DNA of 32,777 nucleotides from Citrobacter youngae (GTDB lineage: Bacteria; Pseudomonadota; Gammaproteobacteria; Enterobacterales; Enterobacteriaceae): positions 1-32,777 of the forward strand of contig NZ_RPOI01000013.1 of NCBI RefSeq assembly GCF_003818115.1, read 5' to 3'. Every line of letters starts with the position of its first letter. Position 1 is the stretch's first letter. Made by a program: the position numbers and the translations under genes. Below are positions 1 through 13,160 of the stretch, one piece after another. The notes beneath the pieces were generated by a model, which saw only the letters and a list, made by a program, of their open reading frames with translations, had not been told where the DNA came from and made no database searches.

Positions 1-1
1 T

Positions 2-595
<594 letters not shown>

Positions 596-626
596 TTGCC
601 GAATAACATTTGACGCAATGCGCAAT

Positions 627-653
627 AAAAGGGCATCATTTGATGCCCTTTTT
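627..653 (+). terminator. Intrinsic terminator after tufB
   Basis: The stem gggcatc (631-637) pairs with gatgccc (642-648) around a short loop, with an A-run before and a T-run after. It separates tufB from secE-nusG and could work on both strands. Confidence 0.85.
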
Positions 654-656
654 GCA

Positions 657-825
657 CGCTTTCACACCAGAACCTGGCTCATCAGTGATTTTTTTTGTCA
701 TAATCATTGCTGAGACAGGCTCTGAAGAGGGCGTTTAGTCCGAAACGCACCAGAGCATTTCGGTTTGGATCGCCTCGCTTACGCGGGGTGAAAATGTTTG
801 TAGAATACTTCTGACAGGTTGGTTT
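657..825 (+). promoter_or_regulatory. secE-nusG upstream region with promoter candidates
   Basis: This 169-base gap must hold the secE promoter. The -10-like hexamers visible are CATAAT near 707-712 and TAGAAT at 801-806, but neither has a good -35 at the right spacing, so I do not choose between them. Two competing inverted repeats, gcgttt/aaacgc (731-736/743-748) and ccgaaa/tttcgg (740-745/758-763), lie in the leader. Confidence 0.4.
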
Positions 826-1209
826 ATGAGTGCGAATACCGAAGCTCAAGGAAGCGGGCGCGGCCTGGAAGCGATGAAGTGGGTTGTTGTCGCTATATTG
901 CTGCTTGTAGCTATCGTTGGCAACTACCTCTATCGTGACATGATGCTGCCGCTGCGTGCGCTGGCCGTAGTGATTCTGATTGCCGCAGCGGGTGGTGTCG
1001 CGCTGTTGACAACAAAAGGTAAAGCGACCGTTGCTTTTGCCCGTGAAGCGAGAACCGAAGTCCGTAAGGTCATTTGGCCAACTCGCCAGGAAACGCTGCA
1101 CACCACGCTGATCGTTGCTGCGGTCACTGCGGTAATGTCACTGATCCTGTGGGGACTGGATGGTATTCTGGTTCGCCTGGTATCCTTTATCACTGGCCTG
1201 AGGTTCTAA
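826..1209 (+). CDS. secE: Preprotein translocase subunit SecE
   Basis: SecE is the essential small subunit that clamps SecY in the inner-membrane SecYEG channel. The 127-residue length matches the E. coli protein. Three hydrophobic segments are visible at roughly residues 18-36, 44-62 and 93-113. The conserved amphipathic stretch with [12 protein letters not shown] lies just before the third segment, the one essential for function. The start is supported by an AGG-type Shine-Dalgarno (acaggttggttt) before ATG. One base separates its stop from the nusG start, so the two genes are co-transcribed, as in other enterobacteria. Confidence 0.97.
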   Translation: MSANTEAQGSGRGLEAMKWVVVAILLLVAIVGNYLYRDMMLPLRALAVVILIAAAGGVALLTTKGKATVAFAREARTEVRKVIWPTRQETLHTTLIVAAVTAVMSLILWGLDGILVRLVSFITGLRF

Positions 1210-1210
1210 G

Positions 1211-1756
1211 ATGTCTGAAGCCCCTAAAAAGCGCTGGTACGTCGTTCAGGCGTTTTCCGGTTTTGAAGGCCGCGTAGCCACATCGCTGCGCGAATATATC
1301 AAGTTACAAAATATGGAAGAGCTGTTTGGCGAAGTCATGGTGCCGACCGAAGAAGTGGTCGAAATCCGTGGCGGCCAGCGTCGCAAGAGCGAACGTAAAT
1401 TCTTCCCGGGCTATGTACTGGTCCAGATGGTGATGAATGATGCAAGCTGGCACCTGGTGCGCAGTGTGCCGCGTGTGATGGGCTTTATCGGCGGTACATC
1501 TGACCGTCCGGCGCCGATCAGCGACAAAGAAGTTGATGCGATCATGAACCGTCTGCAGCAGGTTGGCGATAAGCCGCGTCCGAAAACGATGTTTGAACCA
1601 GGTGAAATGGTTCGCGTTAGCGACGGTCCGTTTGCTGACTTTAACGGCGTCGTTGAAGAAGTGGACTACGAGAAGTCTCGTCTGAAAGTTTCCGTATCTA
1701 TCTTCGGTCGTGCGACTCCGGTTGAACTGGACTTCGCTCAGGTTGAAAAAGCCTAA
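1211..1756 (+). CDS. nusG: Transcription termination/antitermination factor NusG
   Basis: NusG is an RNA polymerase processivity factor. Its N-terminal NGN domain binds the polymerase clamp, and its C-terminal KOW domain contacts either Rho or ribosomal protein S10. The 181-residue length is exactly the enterobacterial one. The NGN domain runs about residues 1-115 ([12 protein letters not shown] near the start, [10 protein letters not shown] in the middle). The KOW domain runs about 125-181 ([19 protein letters not shown]). The gene is the second cistron of secE-nusG. Its terminator overlaps the next promoter, PL11. Confidence 0.98.
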   Translation: MSEAPKKRWYVVQAFSGFEGRVATSLREYIKLQNMEELFGEVMVPTEEVVEIRGGQRRKSERKFFPGYVLVQMVMNDASWHLVRSVPRVMGFIGGTSDRPAPISDKEVDAIMNRLQQVGDKPRPKTMFEPGEMVRVSDGPFADFNGVVEEVDYEKSRLKVSVSIFGRATPVELDFAQVEKA

Positions 1757-1787
1757 TACGCCGATCAAAAAAGCGACGATTTAATCG

Positions 1788-1816
1788 TTGCACAAGGCGC
1801 GAGATTGGAATACAAT
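1788..1816 (+). promoter_or_regulatory. PL11 promoter of rplKA (rplJL-rpoBC)
   Basis: A -35 TTGCAC (1788-1793) and -10 TACAAT (1811-1816) are separated by exactly 17 bases, giving a near-consensus sigma-70 promoter upstream of rplK. This is the position of the known E. coli PL11 promoter. The spacer and -10 are enclosed by the nusG terminator stem. Confidence 0.88.
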
Positions 1817-1830
1817 TTCGCGCCTTTTGT
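1794..1830 (+). terminator. nusG intrinsic terminator overlapping PL11
   Basis: The 9-base arms aaggcgcga (1794-1802) and tcgcgcctt (1818-1826) are perfectly complementary around a 15-base loop and run into a T-rich tail. The loop contains the -10 of PL11, so secE-nusG termination and rplK initiation share the same DNA. Confidence 0.75.
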
Positions 1831-1865
1831 TTTTATGGATCCTATCCGTAAAACGAATTTAATCA

Positions 1866-3051
<1,186 letters not shown>

Positions 3052-3059
3052 TATTCGCC

Positions 3060-3088
3060 TTTACGTGGGCGGTGATTTTGTCTACAAT
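3060..3088 (+). promoter_or_regulatory. Probable PL10 promoter of rplJL
   Basis: A -10 TACAAT (3083-3088) has a weaker -35 TTTACG (3060-3065) 17 bases upstream, just after the rplA stop, where E. coli has PL10. The -10 lies within the loop of the inverted repeat acgtggg (3063-3069)/cccacgt (3095-3101), an arrangement like that at PL11. Confidence 0.65.
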
Positions 3089-3101
3089 CTTACCCCCACG
3101 T

Positions 3102-3469
3102 TTCTGTTGAAATAAACAGAACTCTATGCGAGTCATTTGAATTGTAGCAAGGCAGCAATTGAGTGAATCGCTGGGAGTGTAGTTAACTACATGACCGGTG
3201 TGAACGAGAGCAGCTAACGCAGTTACGGTTCAAAGGGCGAAGTCATAGACAAGATTTGTTCGTTGGAGCCTGGCCTATCCAGGCCTCCGTCGAAGACCGC
3301 AGGTGTTTCGTCAGAAACTTAATGCCCTGCGTAGACGGTGACAGAACGCTAAGATTATTTCTGATACTCTGGCTTGTTTCTGCTCACCGTATTTAGACGC
3401 TCTCTCCGTTGGGGGGAGTGAAGTGAGTTCCGGAACATGAGTTCCGGCAAACATCCAGGAGCAAAGCTA
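3102..3469 (+). promoter_or_regulatory. L10 (rplJ) leader, autogenous regulatory RNA
   Basis: A gap of about 420 bases separates rplA from rplJ, far more than a promoter needs. In enterobacteria this region is the structured rplJ leader (known as the L10 leader) bound by the L10-(L12)4 complex to repress translation. The sequence is conserved-looking, with several short inverted repeats, for example around agttccggaacatgagttcc just upstream of the rplJ Shine-Dalgarno. Apart from PL10 and this leader I see no gene here. Confidence 0.8.
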
Positions 3470-3967
3470 ATGGCTTTAAATCTTCAAGACAAACAAGCGA
3501 TTGTTGCTGAAGTCAGCGAAGTAGCCAAAGGCGCGCTGTCTGCAGTAGTTGCGGATTCCCGTGGCGTAACTGTAGATAAAATGACTGAACTGCGTAAAGC
3601 AGGTCGTGAAGCTGGCGTATACATGCGTGTTGTTCGTAACACCCTGCTGCGCCGCGTCGTTGAAGGTACTCAGTTCGAGTGCCTGAAAGACACGTTTGTT
3701 GGTCCGACCCTGATTGCATACTCTATGGAACACCCGGGCGCTGCTGCTCGTCTGTTCAAAGAGTTCGCGAAAGCGAATGCAAAATTTGAGGTCAAAGCCG
3801 CAGCCTTTGAAGGTGAGTTGATCACGGCATCGAACATCGATCGCCTGGCAACCCTGCCGACCTACGAAGAAGCAATTGCACGCCTGATGGCAACCATGAA
3901 AGAAGCTTCGGCTGGCAAACTGGTTCGTACTCTGGCTGCTGTACGCGATGCGAAAGAAGCTGCTTAA
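3470..3967 (+). CDS. rplJ: 50S ribosomal protein L10
   Basis: L10 anchors the L7/L12 dimers to the ribosome and, bound to L12, represses its own mRNA. I chose the ATG at 3470, which gives [15 protein letters not shown] and 165 residues, the E. coli length. It is preceded by the Shine-Dalgarno aggagcaaagcta. An in-frame ATG 33 bases upstream would add an 11-residue leader with no homologue I recognise and lies within the regulatory hairpin region, so I reject it. The C-terminal helix that carries L12 dimers begins about residue 135. rplL follows 66 bases downstream. Confidence 0.97.
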   Translation: MALNLQDKQAIVAEVSEVAKGALSAVVADSRGVTVDKMTELRKAGREAGVYMRVVRNTLLRRVVEGTQFECLKDTFVGPTLIAYSMEHPGAAARLFKEFAKANAKFEVKAAAFEGELITASNIDRLATLPTYEEAIARLMATMKEASAGKLVRTLAAVRDAKEAA

Positions 3968-4033
3968 TCGCAGTTATCTTTCTCAAGCATCTGCTTACGT
4001 ATAAACTTATTCTGATTTTCAGGAACAATTTAA

Positions 4034-4399
<366 letters not shown>

Positions 4400-4416
4400 G
4401 CCAACTTTTCTGGTTG

Positions 4417-4470
4417 CAGCCTAAGAAATTAGGCTGATGGCTGGTGACTTTTTTAGTCACCAGCCTTTTT
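4417..4470 (+). terminator. rplL-rpoB attenuator (partial terminator)
   Basis: Two hairpins stand in tandem. The first is cagcctaa/ttaggctg (4417-4424/4429-4436) with a GAAA tetraloop. The second is an 11-base stem, ggctggtgact/agtcaccagcc (4439-4449/4455-4465), followed by five T. This matches the E. coli attenuator that passes only part of the transcription into rpoBC. Confidence 0.88.
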
Positions 4471-4720
4471 GCGCTGTAAGGCGCCAGTAGCATTTCACAC
4501 TGTTTGACTACTGCTGTGCCTTTCAATGCTTGTTTCTATCGACGCCTTAATATACTGCGACAGAGCGTCAGTTCTGTGTAAATCGCAATGAAATGGTTTA
4601 AGCGTGATAGCAACAGGCATTGCGGAAAGTATTCGATTTTCCGGTCAACAAAATAGTGTTGCACAAACTGTCCCTTCGTCGGACAGATGGGTCGACTTGT
4701 CAGCGAGCTGAGGAACCCTA
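4471..4720 (+). promoter_or_regulatory. rplL-rpoB intercistronic processing region
   Basis: About 250 bases after the attenuator carry no gene. In E. coli this stretch contains an RNase III processing site. Several complementary segments are visible between about 4520 and 4640, but I cannot place the cleavage positions by eye. The rpoB Shine-Dalgarno is the gagg at about 4710. Confidence 0.55.
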
Positions 4721-7700
4721 ATGGTTTACTCCTATACCGAGAAAAAACGTATTCGTAAGGATTTTGGTAAACGTCCACAAGTACTGGACATACCTTATCT
4801 CCTTTCTATCCAGCTTGACTCGTTTCAGAAGTTCATCGAGCAAGATCCTGAAGGGCAGTATGGTCTGGAAGCAGCTTTCCGTTCCGTTTTCCCGATTCAG
4901 AGCTACAGCGGTAATTCCGAGCTGCAATACGTCAGCTACCGCCTTGGCGAACCGGTGTTTGACGTTCAGGAATGTCAGATCCGTGGCGTGACCTATTCCG
5001 CACCGCTGCGCGTAAAACTGCGTCTGGTGATCTACGAGCGCGAAGCGCCGGAAGGCACCGTAAAAGACATTAAAGAACAAGAAGTCTACATGGGCGAAAT
5101 TCCGCTCATGACTGACAACGGTACCTTTGTTATCAACGGTACTGAGCGTGTTATCGTTTCTCAGCTGCACCGTAGTCCTGGCGTCTTCTTTGACTCCGAC
5201 AAAGGTAAAACCCACTCTTCGGGTAAAGTGCTGTATAACGCGCGCATCATTCCTTACCGTGGTTCCTGGCTGGACTTCGAATTCGATCCGAAGGACAACT
5301 TGTTCGTACGTATTGACCGTCGCCGTAAACTGCCTGCGACCATTATTCTGCGTGCGCTGAACTACACCACTGAGCAGATCCTTGACCTGTTCTTTGAGAA
5401 AGTTGTTTTCGAAATTCGTGACAACAAGCTGCAGATGGAACTGGTGCCGGAACGCCTGCGTGGTGAAACCGCCTCCTTTGACATCGAAGCTAACGGCAAA
5501 GTGTACGTCGAAAAAGGCCGTCGCATCACTGCGCGCCACATTCGCCAACTGGAAAAAGACGATATCAAACATATCGAAGTTCCGGTTGAATACATTGCTG
5601 GTAAAGTTGCGGCTAAAGACTACGTTGACGAATCTACTGGCGAGCTGATCTGCGCAGCTAACATGGAGCTGAGCCTGGATCTGCTGGCTAAGCTGAGCCA
5701 GTCTGGTCACAAACGTATCGAAACGCTGTTCACTAACGATCTGGACCACGGTCCGTACATTTCTGAAACTGTACGCGTCGACCCAACTAACGATCGTCTG
5801 AGCGCGTTGGTAGAAATCTACCGCATGATGCGCCCTGGTGAGCCGCCGACTCGTGAAGCTGCTGAAAGCCTGTTTGAGAACCTGTTCTTCTCCGAAGACC
5901 GCTATGACCTGTCTGCGGTTGGTCGTATGAAGTTCAACCGTTCTCTGCTGCGCGACGAAATCGAAGGTTCCGGTATCCTGAGCAAAGACGACATCATCGA
6001 AGTGATGAAGAAGCTCATCGATATCCGTAACGGTAAAGGCGAAGTCGATGATATCGACCACCTCGGCAACCGTCGTATCCGTTCCGTAGGCGAAATGGCG
6101 GAAAACCAGTTCCGCGTTGGCCTGGTACGTGTTGAGCGTGCGGTGAAAGAGCGTCTGTCTCTGGGCGATCTGGATACCCTGATGCCTCAGGATATGATCA
6201 ACGCCAAGCCGATTTCTGCAGCAGTGAAAGAGTTCTTTGGTTCCAGCCAGCTGTCTCAGTTTATGGACCAGAACAACCCGCTGTCTGAGATTACGCACAA
6301 ACGTCGTATCTCTGCACTCGGCCCAGGCGGTCTGACCCGTGAACGCGCAGGCTTCGAAGTTCGAGACGTACACCCGACTCACTATGGTCGCGTATGTCCA
6401 ATCGAAACGCCTGAAGGCCCGAACATCGGTCTGATCAACTCCCTGTCCGTGTATGCACAGACTAACGAATACGGCTTCCTCGAGACGCCGTACCGTAAAG
6501 TGACCGACGGTGTTGTAACCGATGAAATTCATTACCTGTCTGCTATCGAAGAAGGCAACTACGTTATCGCTCAGGCGAACTCCAACCTGGATGACGAAGG
6601 GCACTTTGTAGAAGATCTGGTTACCTGCCGTAGCAAAGGCGAATCCAGCTTGTTCAGCCGTGATCAGGTTGACTACATGGACGTATCCACCCAGCAGGTG
6701 GTATCCGTCGGTGCGTCCCTGATCCCGTTCCTGGAACACGATGACGCCAACCGTGCATTGATGGGTGCGAACATGCAACGTCAGGCGGTTCCAACTCTGC
6801 GCGCTGATAAGCCGCTGGTTGGTACCGGTATGGAACGTGCTGTTGCCGTTGACTCCGGTGTTACTGCTGTTGCTAAACGTGGCGGTACTGTTCAGTACGT
6901 GGATGCTTCCCGTATCGTTATCAAAGTTAACGAAGACGAGATGTACCCGGGCGAAGCAGGTATCGACATTTATAACCTGACCAAATACACCCGTTCTAAC
7001 CAGAACACCTGTATCAACCAGATGCCTTGCGTATCTCTGGGCGAGCCGGTTGAACGTGGTGATGTGCTGGCAGACGGTCCGTCCACCGACCTCGGTGAAC
7101 TGGCGCTGGGTCAGAACATGCGCGTGGCATTCATGCCATGGAATGGTTACAACTTCGAAGACTCCATCCTCGTATCCGAGCGTGTTGTCCAGGAAGACCG
7201 TTTCACCACCATCCACATTCAGGAACTGGCATGTGTGTCCCGTGACACCAAGCTGGGGCCAGAAGAGATCACTGCTGACATCCCGAACGTGGGTGAAGCT
7301 GCGCTCTCCAAACTGGATGAATCCGGTATCGTTTACATTGGTGCAGAAGTGACCGGTGGCGACATTCTGGTTGGTAAGGTAACGCCGAAAGGTGAAACCC
7401 AGCTGACGCCAGAAGAGAAGCTGCTGCGTGCGATCTTCGGTGAGAAAGCGTCTGACGTTAAAGACTCTTCTCTGCGCGTGCCAAACGGTGTTTCCGGTAC
7501 GATTATCGACGTTCAGGTCTTTACTCGCGATGGCGTAGAAAAAGACAAACGTGCGCTGGAAATCGAAGAGATGCAGCTGAAGCAGGCGAAAAAAGACCTG
7601 TCTGAAGAGCTGCAGATCCTCGAAGCTGGCCTGTTCAGCCGTATCTACGCTGTGCTGGTTTCCGGTGGTGTTGAAGCTGAGAAGCTCGACAAACTGCCGC

Positions 7701-8749
7701 GCGACCGCTGGTTAGAACTCGGCCTGACCGACGAAGAAAAACAGAATCAGCTGGAACAACTGGCTGAGCAGTACGACGAACTGAAACACGAATTCGAGAA
7801 AAAACTCGAAGCGAAACGCCGTAAAATCACTCAGGGCGACGATCTGGCACCGGGCGTGCTGAAGATTGTTAAGGTTTATCTGGCGGTTAAACGTCGGATC
7901 CAGCCTGGTGATAAGATGGCAGGTCGTCACGGTAACAAGGGTGTAATCTCTAAGATCAACCCGATCGAAGATATGCCACACGATGCTAACGGTACGCCGG
8001 TAGATATCGTACTGAACCCGCTGGGCGTACCATCGCGTATGAACATCGGTCAGATCCTTGAAACCCACCTGGGTATGGCTGCAAAAGGTATCGGCGATAA
8101 GATCAACGCCATGCTGAAACAGCAGCAGGAAGTCGCGAAACTGCGCGAATTCATCCAGCGTGCTTACGATCTGGGTTCAGATGTTCGTCAGAAAGTTGAC
8201 CTGAATACCTTCAGTGATGAAGAAGTTCTGCGTCTGGCTGAAAACCTGAAAAAAGGTATGCCGATCGCAACGCCGGTATTCGACGGTGCGAAAGAGTCTG
8301 AAATCAAGGAACTGTTACAGCTGGGTGGCCTGCCAACTTCCGGTCAGATCACACTGTTCGACGGTCGTACCGGTGAGCAGTTCGAGCGCCAGGTTACCGT
8401 TGGCTACATGTACATGCTGAAACTGAACCACCTGGTTGATGACAAGATGCATGCGCGTTCTACCGGTTCTTACAGCCTGGTTACTCAGCAGCCGCTGGGT
8501 GGTAAGGCGCAGTTCGGTGGTCAGCGCTTCGGGGAGATGGAAGTGTGGGCGCTTGAAGCATACGGCGCGGCATACACCCTGCAGGAAATGCTCACCGTTA
8601 AGTCTGATGACGTGAACGGCCGTACTAAGATGTATAAAAACATCGTGGACGGCAACCATCAGATGGAACCAGGCATGCCGGAATCCTTCAACGTATTGTT
8701 GAAAGAGATTCGTTCGCTGGGTATCAACATCGAGCTGGAAGACGAGTAA
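4721..8749 (+). CDS. rpoB: DNA-directed RNA polymerase subunit beta
   Basis: RpoB is the second-largest subunit of RNA polymerase and forms one pincer and part of the active site. The 1342-residue length equals E. coli RpoB, so numbering can be shared. The rifampicin-resistance region (residues about 507-533) has the sensitive-type residues; His526 and Ser531 were checked by codon position and Asp516 is present. The C-terminal region has [13 protein letters not shown], which contacts the active centre and RpoC. The start ATG follows gagctgaggaacccta. Differences from E. coli are scattered, mostly outside conserved blocks (for example around residues 980-1000 and 1100-1160). rpoC follows 76 bases later. 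Confidence 0.99.
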   Translation: MVYSYTEKKRIRKDFGKRPQVLDIPYLLSIQLDSFQKFIEQDPEGQYGLEAAFRSVFPIQSYSGNSELQYVSYRLGEPVFDVQECQIRGVTYSAPLRVKLRLVIYEREAPEGTVKDIKEQEVYMGEIPLMTDNGTFVINGTERVIVSQLHRSPGVFFDSDKGKTHSSGKVLYNARIIPYRGSWLDFEFDPKDNLFVRIDRRRKLPATIILRALNYTTEQILDLFFEKVVFEIRDNKLQMELVPERLRGETASFDIEANGKVYVEKGRRITARHIRQLEKDDIKHIEVPVEYIAGKVAAKDYVDESTGELICAANMELSLDLLAKLSQSGHKRIETLFTNDLDHGPYISETVRVDPTNDRLSALVEIYRMMRPGEPPTREAAESLFENLFFSEDRYDLSAVGRMKFNRSLLRDEIEGSGILSKDDIIEVMKKLIDIRNGKGEVDDIDHLGNRRIRSVGEMAENQFRVGLVRVERAVKERLSLGDLDTLMPQDMINAKPISAAVKEFFGSSQLSQFMDQNNPLSEITHKRRISALGPGGLTRERAGFEVRDVHPTHYGRVCPIETPEGPNIGLINSLSVYAQTNEYGFLETPYRKVTDGVVTDEIHYLSAIEEGNYVIAQANSNLDDEGHFVEDLVTCRSKGESSLFSRDQVDYMDVSTQQVVSVGASLIPFLEHDDANRALMGANMQRQAVPTLRADKPLVGTGMERAVAVDSGVTAVAKRGGTVQYVDASRIVIKVNEDEMYPGEAGIDIYNLTKYTRSNQNTCINQMPCVSLGEPVERGDVLADGPSTDLGELALGQNMRVAFMPWNGYNFEDSILVSERVVQEDRFTTIHIQELACVSRDTKLGPEEITADIPNVGEAALSKLDESGIVYIGAEVTGGDILVGKVTPKGETQLTPEEKLLRAIFGEKASDVKDSSLRVPNGVSGTIIDVQVFTRDGVEKDKRALEIEEMQLKQAKKDLSEELQILEAGLFSRIYAVLVSGGVEAEKLDKLPRDRWLELGLTDEEKQNQLEQLAEQYDELKHEFEKKLEAKRRKITQGDDLAPGVLKIVKVYLAVKRRIQPGDKMAGRHGNKGVISKINPIEDMPHDANGTPVDIVLNPLGVPSRMNIGQILETHLGMAAKGIGDKINAMLKQQQEVAKLREFIQRAYDLGSDVRQKVDLNTFSDEEVLRLAENLKKGMPIATPVFDGAKESEIKELLQLGGLPTSGQITLFDGRTGEQFERQVTVGYMYMLKLNHLVDDKMHARSTGSYSLVTQQPLGGKAQFGGQRFGEMEVWALEAYGAAYTLQEMLTVKSDDVNGRTKMYKNIVDGNHQMEPGMPESFNVLLKEIRSLGINIELEDE

Positions 8750-8768
8750 CTCTCGATCAAACAGGTCA

Positions 8769-8796
8769 CTGGTGCTGGCGTAACAGCCAGCGCCAG
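8769..8796 (+). other. Hairpin in rpoB-rpoC spacer
   Basis: The arms ctggtgctgg (8769-8778) and ccagcgccag (8787-8796) pair with one G-U wobble around an 8-base loop. No T-run follows, so it is not a terminator. It may stabilise or separate the two cistrons' mRNA. Confidence 0.6.
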
Positions 8797-8825
8797 ATTG
8801 TGCTAACTCCGACGGGAGCAAATCC

Positions 8826-11800
8826 GTGAAAGATTTATTAAAGTTTCTGAAAGCGCAGACTAAAACCGAAGAGTTTGATGCGATCAAAATTGCTCTGGCC
8901 TCGCCAGACATGATCCGTTCATGGTCTTTCGGTGAAGTTAAGAAGCCGGAAACCATCAACTACCGTACGTTCAAACCTGAACGTGACGGCCTTTTCTGCG
9001 CCCGTATCTTTGGGCCGGTAAAAGACTACGAGTGCCTGTGCGGTAAGTACAAGCGCCTGAAACACCGTGGTGTGATCTGTGAGAAGTGCGGCGTTGAAGT
9101 GACCCAGACCAAAGTACGCCGTGAGCGTATGGGCCACATCGAGCTGGCGTCTCCGACCGCTCACATCTGGTTCCTGAAATCTCTGCCGTCCCGTATCGGT
9201 TTGCTGCTCGATATGCCGCTGCGTGATATCGAACGTGTACTGTACTTCGAATCTTATGTGGTTATCGAAGGCGGTATGACTAACCTGGAACGTCAACAGA
9301 TCCTGACTGAAGAGCAGTATCTGGACGCGCTGGAAGAGTTCGGTGACGAATTCGACGCGAAGATGGGTGCGGAAGCAATCCAGGCCCTGCTGAAGAGCAT
9401 GGATCTGGAGCAAGAGTGTGAAACTCTGCGCGAGGAGCTGAACGAAACCAACTCCGAAACCAAGCGTAAGAAGCTGACCAAGCGTATCAAACTGCTGGAA
9501 GCCTTTGTACAGTCTGGCAACAAGCCAGAGTGGATGATCCTGACCGTTCTGCCGGTTCTGCCGCCAGATCTGCGTCCGCTGGTTCCGCTGGATGGTGGTC
9601 GTTTCGCAACGTCGGATCTGAACGATCTGTATCGTCGCGTGATCAACCGTAACAACCGTCTGAAACGTCTGCTGGATCTGGCTGCGCCGGATATCATCGT
9701 ACGCAACGAAAAACGTATGTTGCAGGAAGCGGTTGACGCCCTGCTGGATAACGGTCGTCGCGGTCGTGCGATCACCGGTTCTAACAAACGTCCTCTGAAA
9801 TCTTTGGCTGACATGATCAAAGGTAAACAGGGTCGTTTCCGTCAGAACCTGCTCGGTAAGCGTGTTGACTACTCCGGTCGTTCTGTAATCACCGTAGGTC
9901 CATACCTGCGTCTGCATCAGTGCGGTCTGCCGAAGAAAATGGCACTGGAACTGTTCAAACCGTTCATTTACGGCAAGCTGGAACTGCGTGGCCTGGCCAC
10001 CACCATCAAAGCCGCTAAGAAAATGGTTGAGCGTGAAGAAGCTGTCGTTTGGGATATCCTGGACGAAGTTATCCGCGAACACCCGGTACTGCTGAACCGT
10101 GCACCAACACTGCACCGTCTGGGTATCCAGGCATTTGAGCCGGTACTGATCGAAGGTAAAGCTATCCAGCTGCACCCGCTGGTTTGTGCGGCATATAACG
10201 CCGACTTCGATGGTGACCAGATGGCTGTTCACGTACCGCTGACGCTGGAAGCCCAGCTCGAAGCGCGTGCGCTGATGATGTCTACTAACAACATCCTGTC
10301 TCCGGCGAACGGCGAACCTATCATCGTTCCGTCTCAGGACGTTGTATTGGGTCTGTACTACATGACCCGTGACTGTGTTAACGCCAAAGGCGAAGGCATG
10401 GTGCTGACTGGCCCGAAAGAAGCTGAGCGTATCTATCGCGCAGGTCTGGCCTCTCTGCATGCGCGCGTTAAAGTGCGTATCACTGAATATGAAAAAGATG
10501 AAAACGGCGAATTCGTTGCGCACACCAGCCTGAAAGACACGACCGTTGGTCGCGCCATTCTGTGGATGATCGTACCGAAAGGTCTGCCTTTCTCCATCGT
10601 CAACCAGGCGCTGGGCAAGAAAGCAATCTCCAAAATGCTGAACACCTGTTACCGCATTCTGGGCCTGAAGCCGACCGTTATCTTCGCTGACCAGACAATG
10701 TATACCGGCTTTGCTTATGCAGCGCGTTCCGGTGCATCTGTTGGTATTGATGACATGGTCATCCCAGAGAAGAAACACGAGATCATCTCTGAAGCGGAAG
10801 CTGAAGTTGCTGAGATCCAGGAGCAGTTCCAGTCTGGTCTGGTAACCGCGGGCGAACGCTATAACAAAGTTATCGATATCTGGGCTGCGGCGAACGATCG
10901 TGTATCCAAAGCGATGATGGATAACCTGCAAACCGAAACCGTTATTAACCGTGACGGCGTAGAAGAGCAGCAGGTTTCCTTCAACAGCATCTACATGATG
11001 GCCGACTCCGGTGCGCGTGGTTCTGCAGCACAGATTCGTCAGCTGGCCGGTATGCGTGGTCTGATGGCGAAGCCAGATGGCTCCATCATCGAAACGCCAA
11101 TCACCGCGAACTTCCGTGAAGGTCTGAACGTACTCCAGTACTTCATCTCTACTCACGGTGCGCGTAAAGGTCTGGCGGATACCGCACTGAAAACAGCGAA
11201 CTCCGGTTATCTGACTCGTCGTCTGGTCGACGTTGCGCAGGACCTGGTGGTTACTGAAGACGATTGCGGCACTCTGGAAGGCATCACCATGACCCCGGTT
11301 ATCGAGGGTGGTGACGTTAAAGAGCCGCTGCGCGATCGCGTTCTGGGTCGTGTAACTGCTGAAGACGTGCTGAAGCCGGGTACGGCGGATATTCTGGTTC
11401 CACGCAACACGCTGCTGCACGAACAGTGGTGTGACCTGCTGGAAGAGAACTCCGTTGACTCCGTCAAAGTCCGTTCCGTCGTATCTTGTGACACCGACTT
11501 TGGTGTATGTGCGCACTGCTACGGTCGTGACCTGGCGCGTGGCCACATCATCAACAAAGGTGAAGCAATCGGCGTTATCGCGGCACAGTCCATCGGTGAA
11601 CCGGGTACACAGCTGACGATGCGTACGTTCCACATCGGTGGTGCGGCATCTCGTGCGGCTGCTGAATCCAGCATTCAGGTGAAAAACAAAGGTAGCATCC
11701 GTCTGAGCAATGCGAAGTCGGTTGTGAACTCCAGCGGCAAACTGGTTATCACCTCACGTAACACCGAACTGAAACTGATCGACGAATTCGGCCGTACCAA

Positions 11801-13049
11801 AGAAAGCTATAAAGTGCCTTACGGCTCCGTTATGGCGAAAGGTGATGGCGAACAGGTTGCTGGCGGCGAGACCGTAGCAAACTGGGATCCGCACACCATG
11901 CCGGTTATCACCGAAGTGAGTGGTTTCGTCCGCTTCACTGACATGATCGACGGCCAGACCATTACTCGTCAGACCGATGAGCTGACCGGTCTGTCTTCTC
12001 TGGTGGTTCTGGATTCTGCAGAGCGTACTGCGGGTGGTAAAGACCTGCGTCCGGCACTGAAAATTGTTGATGCTCAGGGCAACGACGTTCTGATCCCAGG
12101 CACCGATATGCCGGCTCAGTACTTCCTGCCGGGTAAAGCGATTGTTCAGCTGGAAGATGGCGTACAGATCAGCTCTGGTGACACCCTGGCGCGTGTTCCG
12201 CAGGAATCCGGCGGTACCAAGGATATCACCGGTGGTCTGCCGCGCGTTGCGGACCTGTTCGAAGCACGTCGTCCGAAAGAGCCGGCAATCCTGGCTGAAA
12301 TCAGCGGCATCATTTCCTTCGGTAAAGAAACCAAAGGGAAACGTCGTCTGGTTATCACCCCGGTAGACGGTAGCGAACCGTACGAAGAGATGATTCCGAA
12401 ATGGCGTCAGCTCAACGTGTTCGAAGGTGAACGTGTAGAACGTGGTGACGTGGTTTCCGACGGTCCGGAAGCGCCGCACGACATCCTGCGTCTGCGTGGT
12501 GTGCATGCTGTAACTCGTTACATCGTTAACGAAGTTCAGGACGTATACCGTCTGCAGGGCGTTAAGATTAACGATAAACACATCGAAGTTATCGTTCGTC
12601 AGATGCTGCGTAAAGCCACCATCGAAAGCGCTGGTAGCTCCGACTTCCTGGAAGGCGAGCAGGTTGAATACTCCCGCGTCAAGATCGCTAACCGCGAGCT
12701 GGAAGCGAACGGCAAAGTGGGTGCAACGTTCTCCCGCGATCTGCTGGGTATCACCAAAGCGTCTCTGGCAACCGAGTCCTTCATCTCTGCAGCATCGTTC
12801 CAGGAAACCACGCGTGTCCTGACCGAAGCCGCTGTTGCAGGTAAACGTGATGAACTGCGCGGTCTGAAAGAGAACGTAATCGTGGGTCGTCTGATCCCGG
12901 CTGGTACCGGTTACGCGTACCACCAGGATCGTATGCGCCGTCGCGCAGCGGGCGAACTGCCAGCTGCACCGCAGGTGACTGCTGAAGATGCGTCTGCCAG
13001 CCTGGCAGAACTGCTGAACGCAGGTCTGGGCGGTTCTGACAACGATTAA
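8826..13049 (+). CDS. rpoC: DNA-directed RNA polymerase subunit beta'
   Basis: RpoC is the largest RNA polymerase subunit and carries the catalytic magnesium site. Translation begins at a GTG (8826) after the strong Shine-Dalgarno gacgggagcaaatcc. The 1407 residues match E. coli. The first zinc site lies in [22 protein letters not shown] (Cys70, 72, 85, 88). The catalytic NADFDGD occupies residues 458-464, with Asp460, 462 and 464 confirmed by codon position. The second zinc site is near residues 814-898 ([13 protein letters not shown]). The trigger-loop region follows ([18 protein letters not shown]). An intrinsic terminator follows. Confidence 0.99.
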   Translation: MKDLLKFLKAQTKTEEFDAIKIALASPDMIRSWSFGEVKKPETINYRTFKPERDGLFCARIFGPVKDYECLCGKYKRLKHRGVICEKCGVEVTQTKVRRERMGHIELASPTAHIWFLKSLPSRIGLLLDMPLRDIERVLYFESYVVIEGGMTNLERQQILTEEQYLDALEEFGDEFDAKMGAEAIQALLKSMDLEQECETLREELNETNSETKRKKLTKRIKLLEAFVQSGNKPEWMILTVLPVLPPDLRPLVPLDGGRFATSDLNDLYRRVINRNNRLKRLLDLAAPDIIVRNEKRMLQEAVDALLDNGRRGRAITGSNKRPLKSLADMIKGKQGRFRQNLLGKRVDYSGRSVITVGPYLRLHQCGLPKKMALELFKPFIYGKLELRGLATTIKAAKKMVEREEAVVWDILDEVIREHPVLLNRAPTLHRLGIQAFEPVLIEGKAIQLHPLVCAAYNADFDGDQMAVHVPLTLEAQLEARALMMSTNNILSPANGEPIIVPSQDVVLGLYYMTRDCVNAKGEGMVLTGPKEAERIYRAGLASLHARVKVRITEYEKDENGEFVAHTSLKDTTVGRAILWMIVPKGLPFSIVNQALGKKAISKMLNTCYRILGLKPTVIFADQTMYTGFAYAARSGASVGIDDMVIPEKKHEIISEAEAEVAEIQEQFQSGLVTAGERYNKVIDIWAAANDRVSKAMMDNLQTETVINRDGVEEQQVSFNSIYMMADSGARGSAAQIRQLAGMRGLMAKPDGSIIETPITANFREGLNVLQYFISTHGARKGLADTALKTANSGYLTRRLVDVAQDLVVTEDDCGTLEGITMTPVIEGGDVKEPLRDRVLGRVTAEDVLKPGTADILVPRNTLLHEQWCDLLEENSVDSVKVRSVVSCDTDFGVCAHCYGRDLARGHIINKGEAIGVIAAQSIGEPGTQLTMRTFHIGGAASRAAAESSIQVKNKGSIRLSNAKSVVNSSGKLVITSRNTELKLIDEFGRTKESYKVPYGSVMAKGDGEQVAGGETVANWDPHTMPVITEVSGFVRFTDMIDGQTITRQTDELTGLSSLVVLDSAERTAGGKDLRPALKIVDAQGNDVLIPGTDMPAQYFLPGKAIVQLEDGVQISSGDTLARVPQESGGTKDITGGLPRVADLFEARRPKEPAILAEISGIISFGKETKGKRRLVITPVDGSEPYEEMIPKWRQLNVFEGERVERGDVVSDGPEAPHDILRLRGVHAVTRYIVNEVQDVYRLQGVKINDKHIEVIVRQMLRKATIESAGSSDFLEGEQVEYSRVKIANRELEANGKVGATFSRDLLGITKASLATESFISAASFQETTRVLTEAAVAGKRDELRGLKENVIVGRLIPAGTGYAYHQDRMRRRAAGELPAAPQVTAEDASASLAELLNAGLGGSDND

Positions 13050-13068
13050 TCGTTGCCGACCATAATAA

Positions 13069-13093
13069 AAAACCCGCTTCGGCGGGTTTTTTT
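13069..13093 (+). terminator. rpoC terminator
   Basis: The stem cccgc (13073-13077)/gcggg (13082-13086) has a TTCG loop and is flanked by A- and T-runs. It ends the rplKAJL-rpoBC unit. Because it is symmetrical it may also end the minus-strand PTS transcript. Confidence 0.95.
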
Positions 13094-13109
13094 ATGTCTA
13101 TGTTTATTT

Positions 13110-13134
13110 CTGATGGCGCTTATCAGGTCTACGA
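13110..13134. repeat. REP-like palindromic element (partial)
   Basis: The sequence ctgatggcgcttatcaggtc resembles the enterobacterial REP/BIME consensus (CTGATGGCGC...CTTATCAGGCCTACG) and sits between two 3' ends, the usual REP position. Only one short unit is visible. Confidence 0.45.
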
Positions 13135-13160
13135 GGCTACGAAGCCATTCTGCAGTGTCA

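Noticed and set aside
3437..3469. Upstream in-frame ATG extending RplJ by 11 residues
   Set aside because: The downstream ATG at 3470 has the proper ribosome site and gives the family length; the extension lies in the regulatory leader.
4718..7216. Long minus-strand open frame (832 codons) opposite rpoB
   Set aside because: It is a shadow of the biased codon use of a highly expressed gene on the other strand. The translation has no recognisable domain and rpoB accounts for the region.
8919..11633. Long minus-strand open frame (904 codons) opposite rpoC
   Set aside because: Same cause as the rpoB shadow; low complexity and no start signal or known motif.
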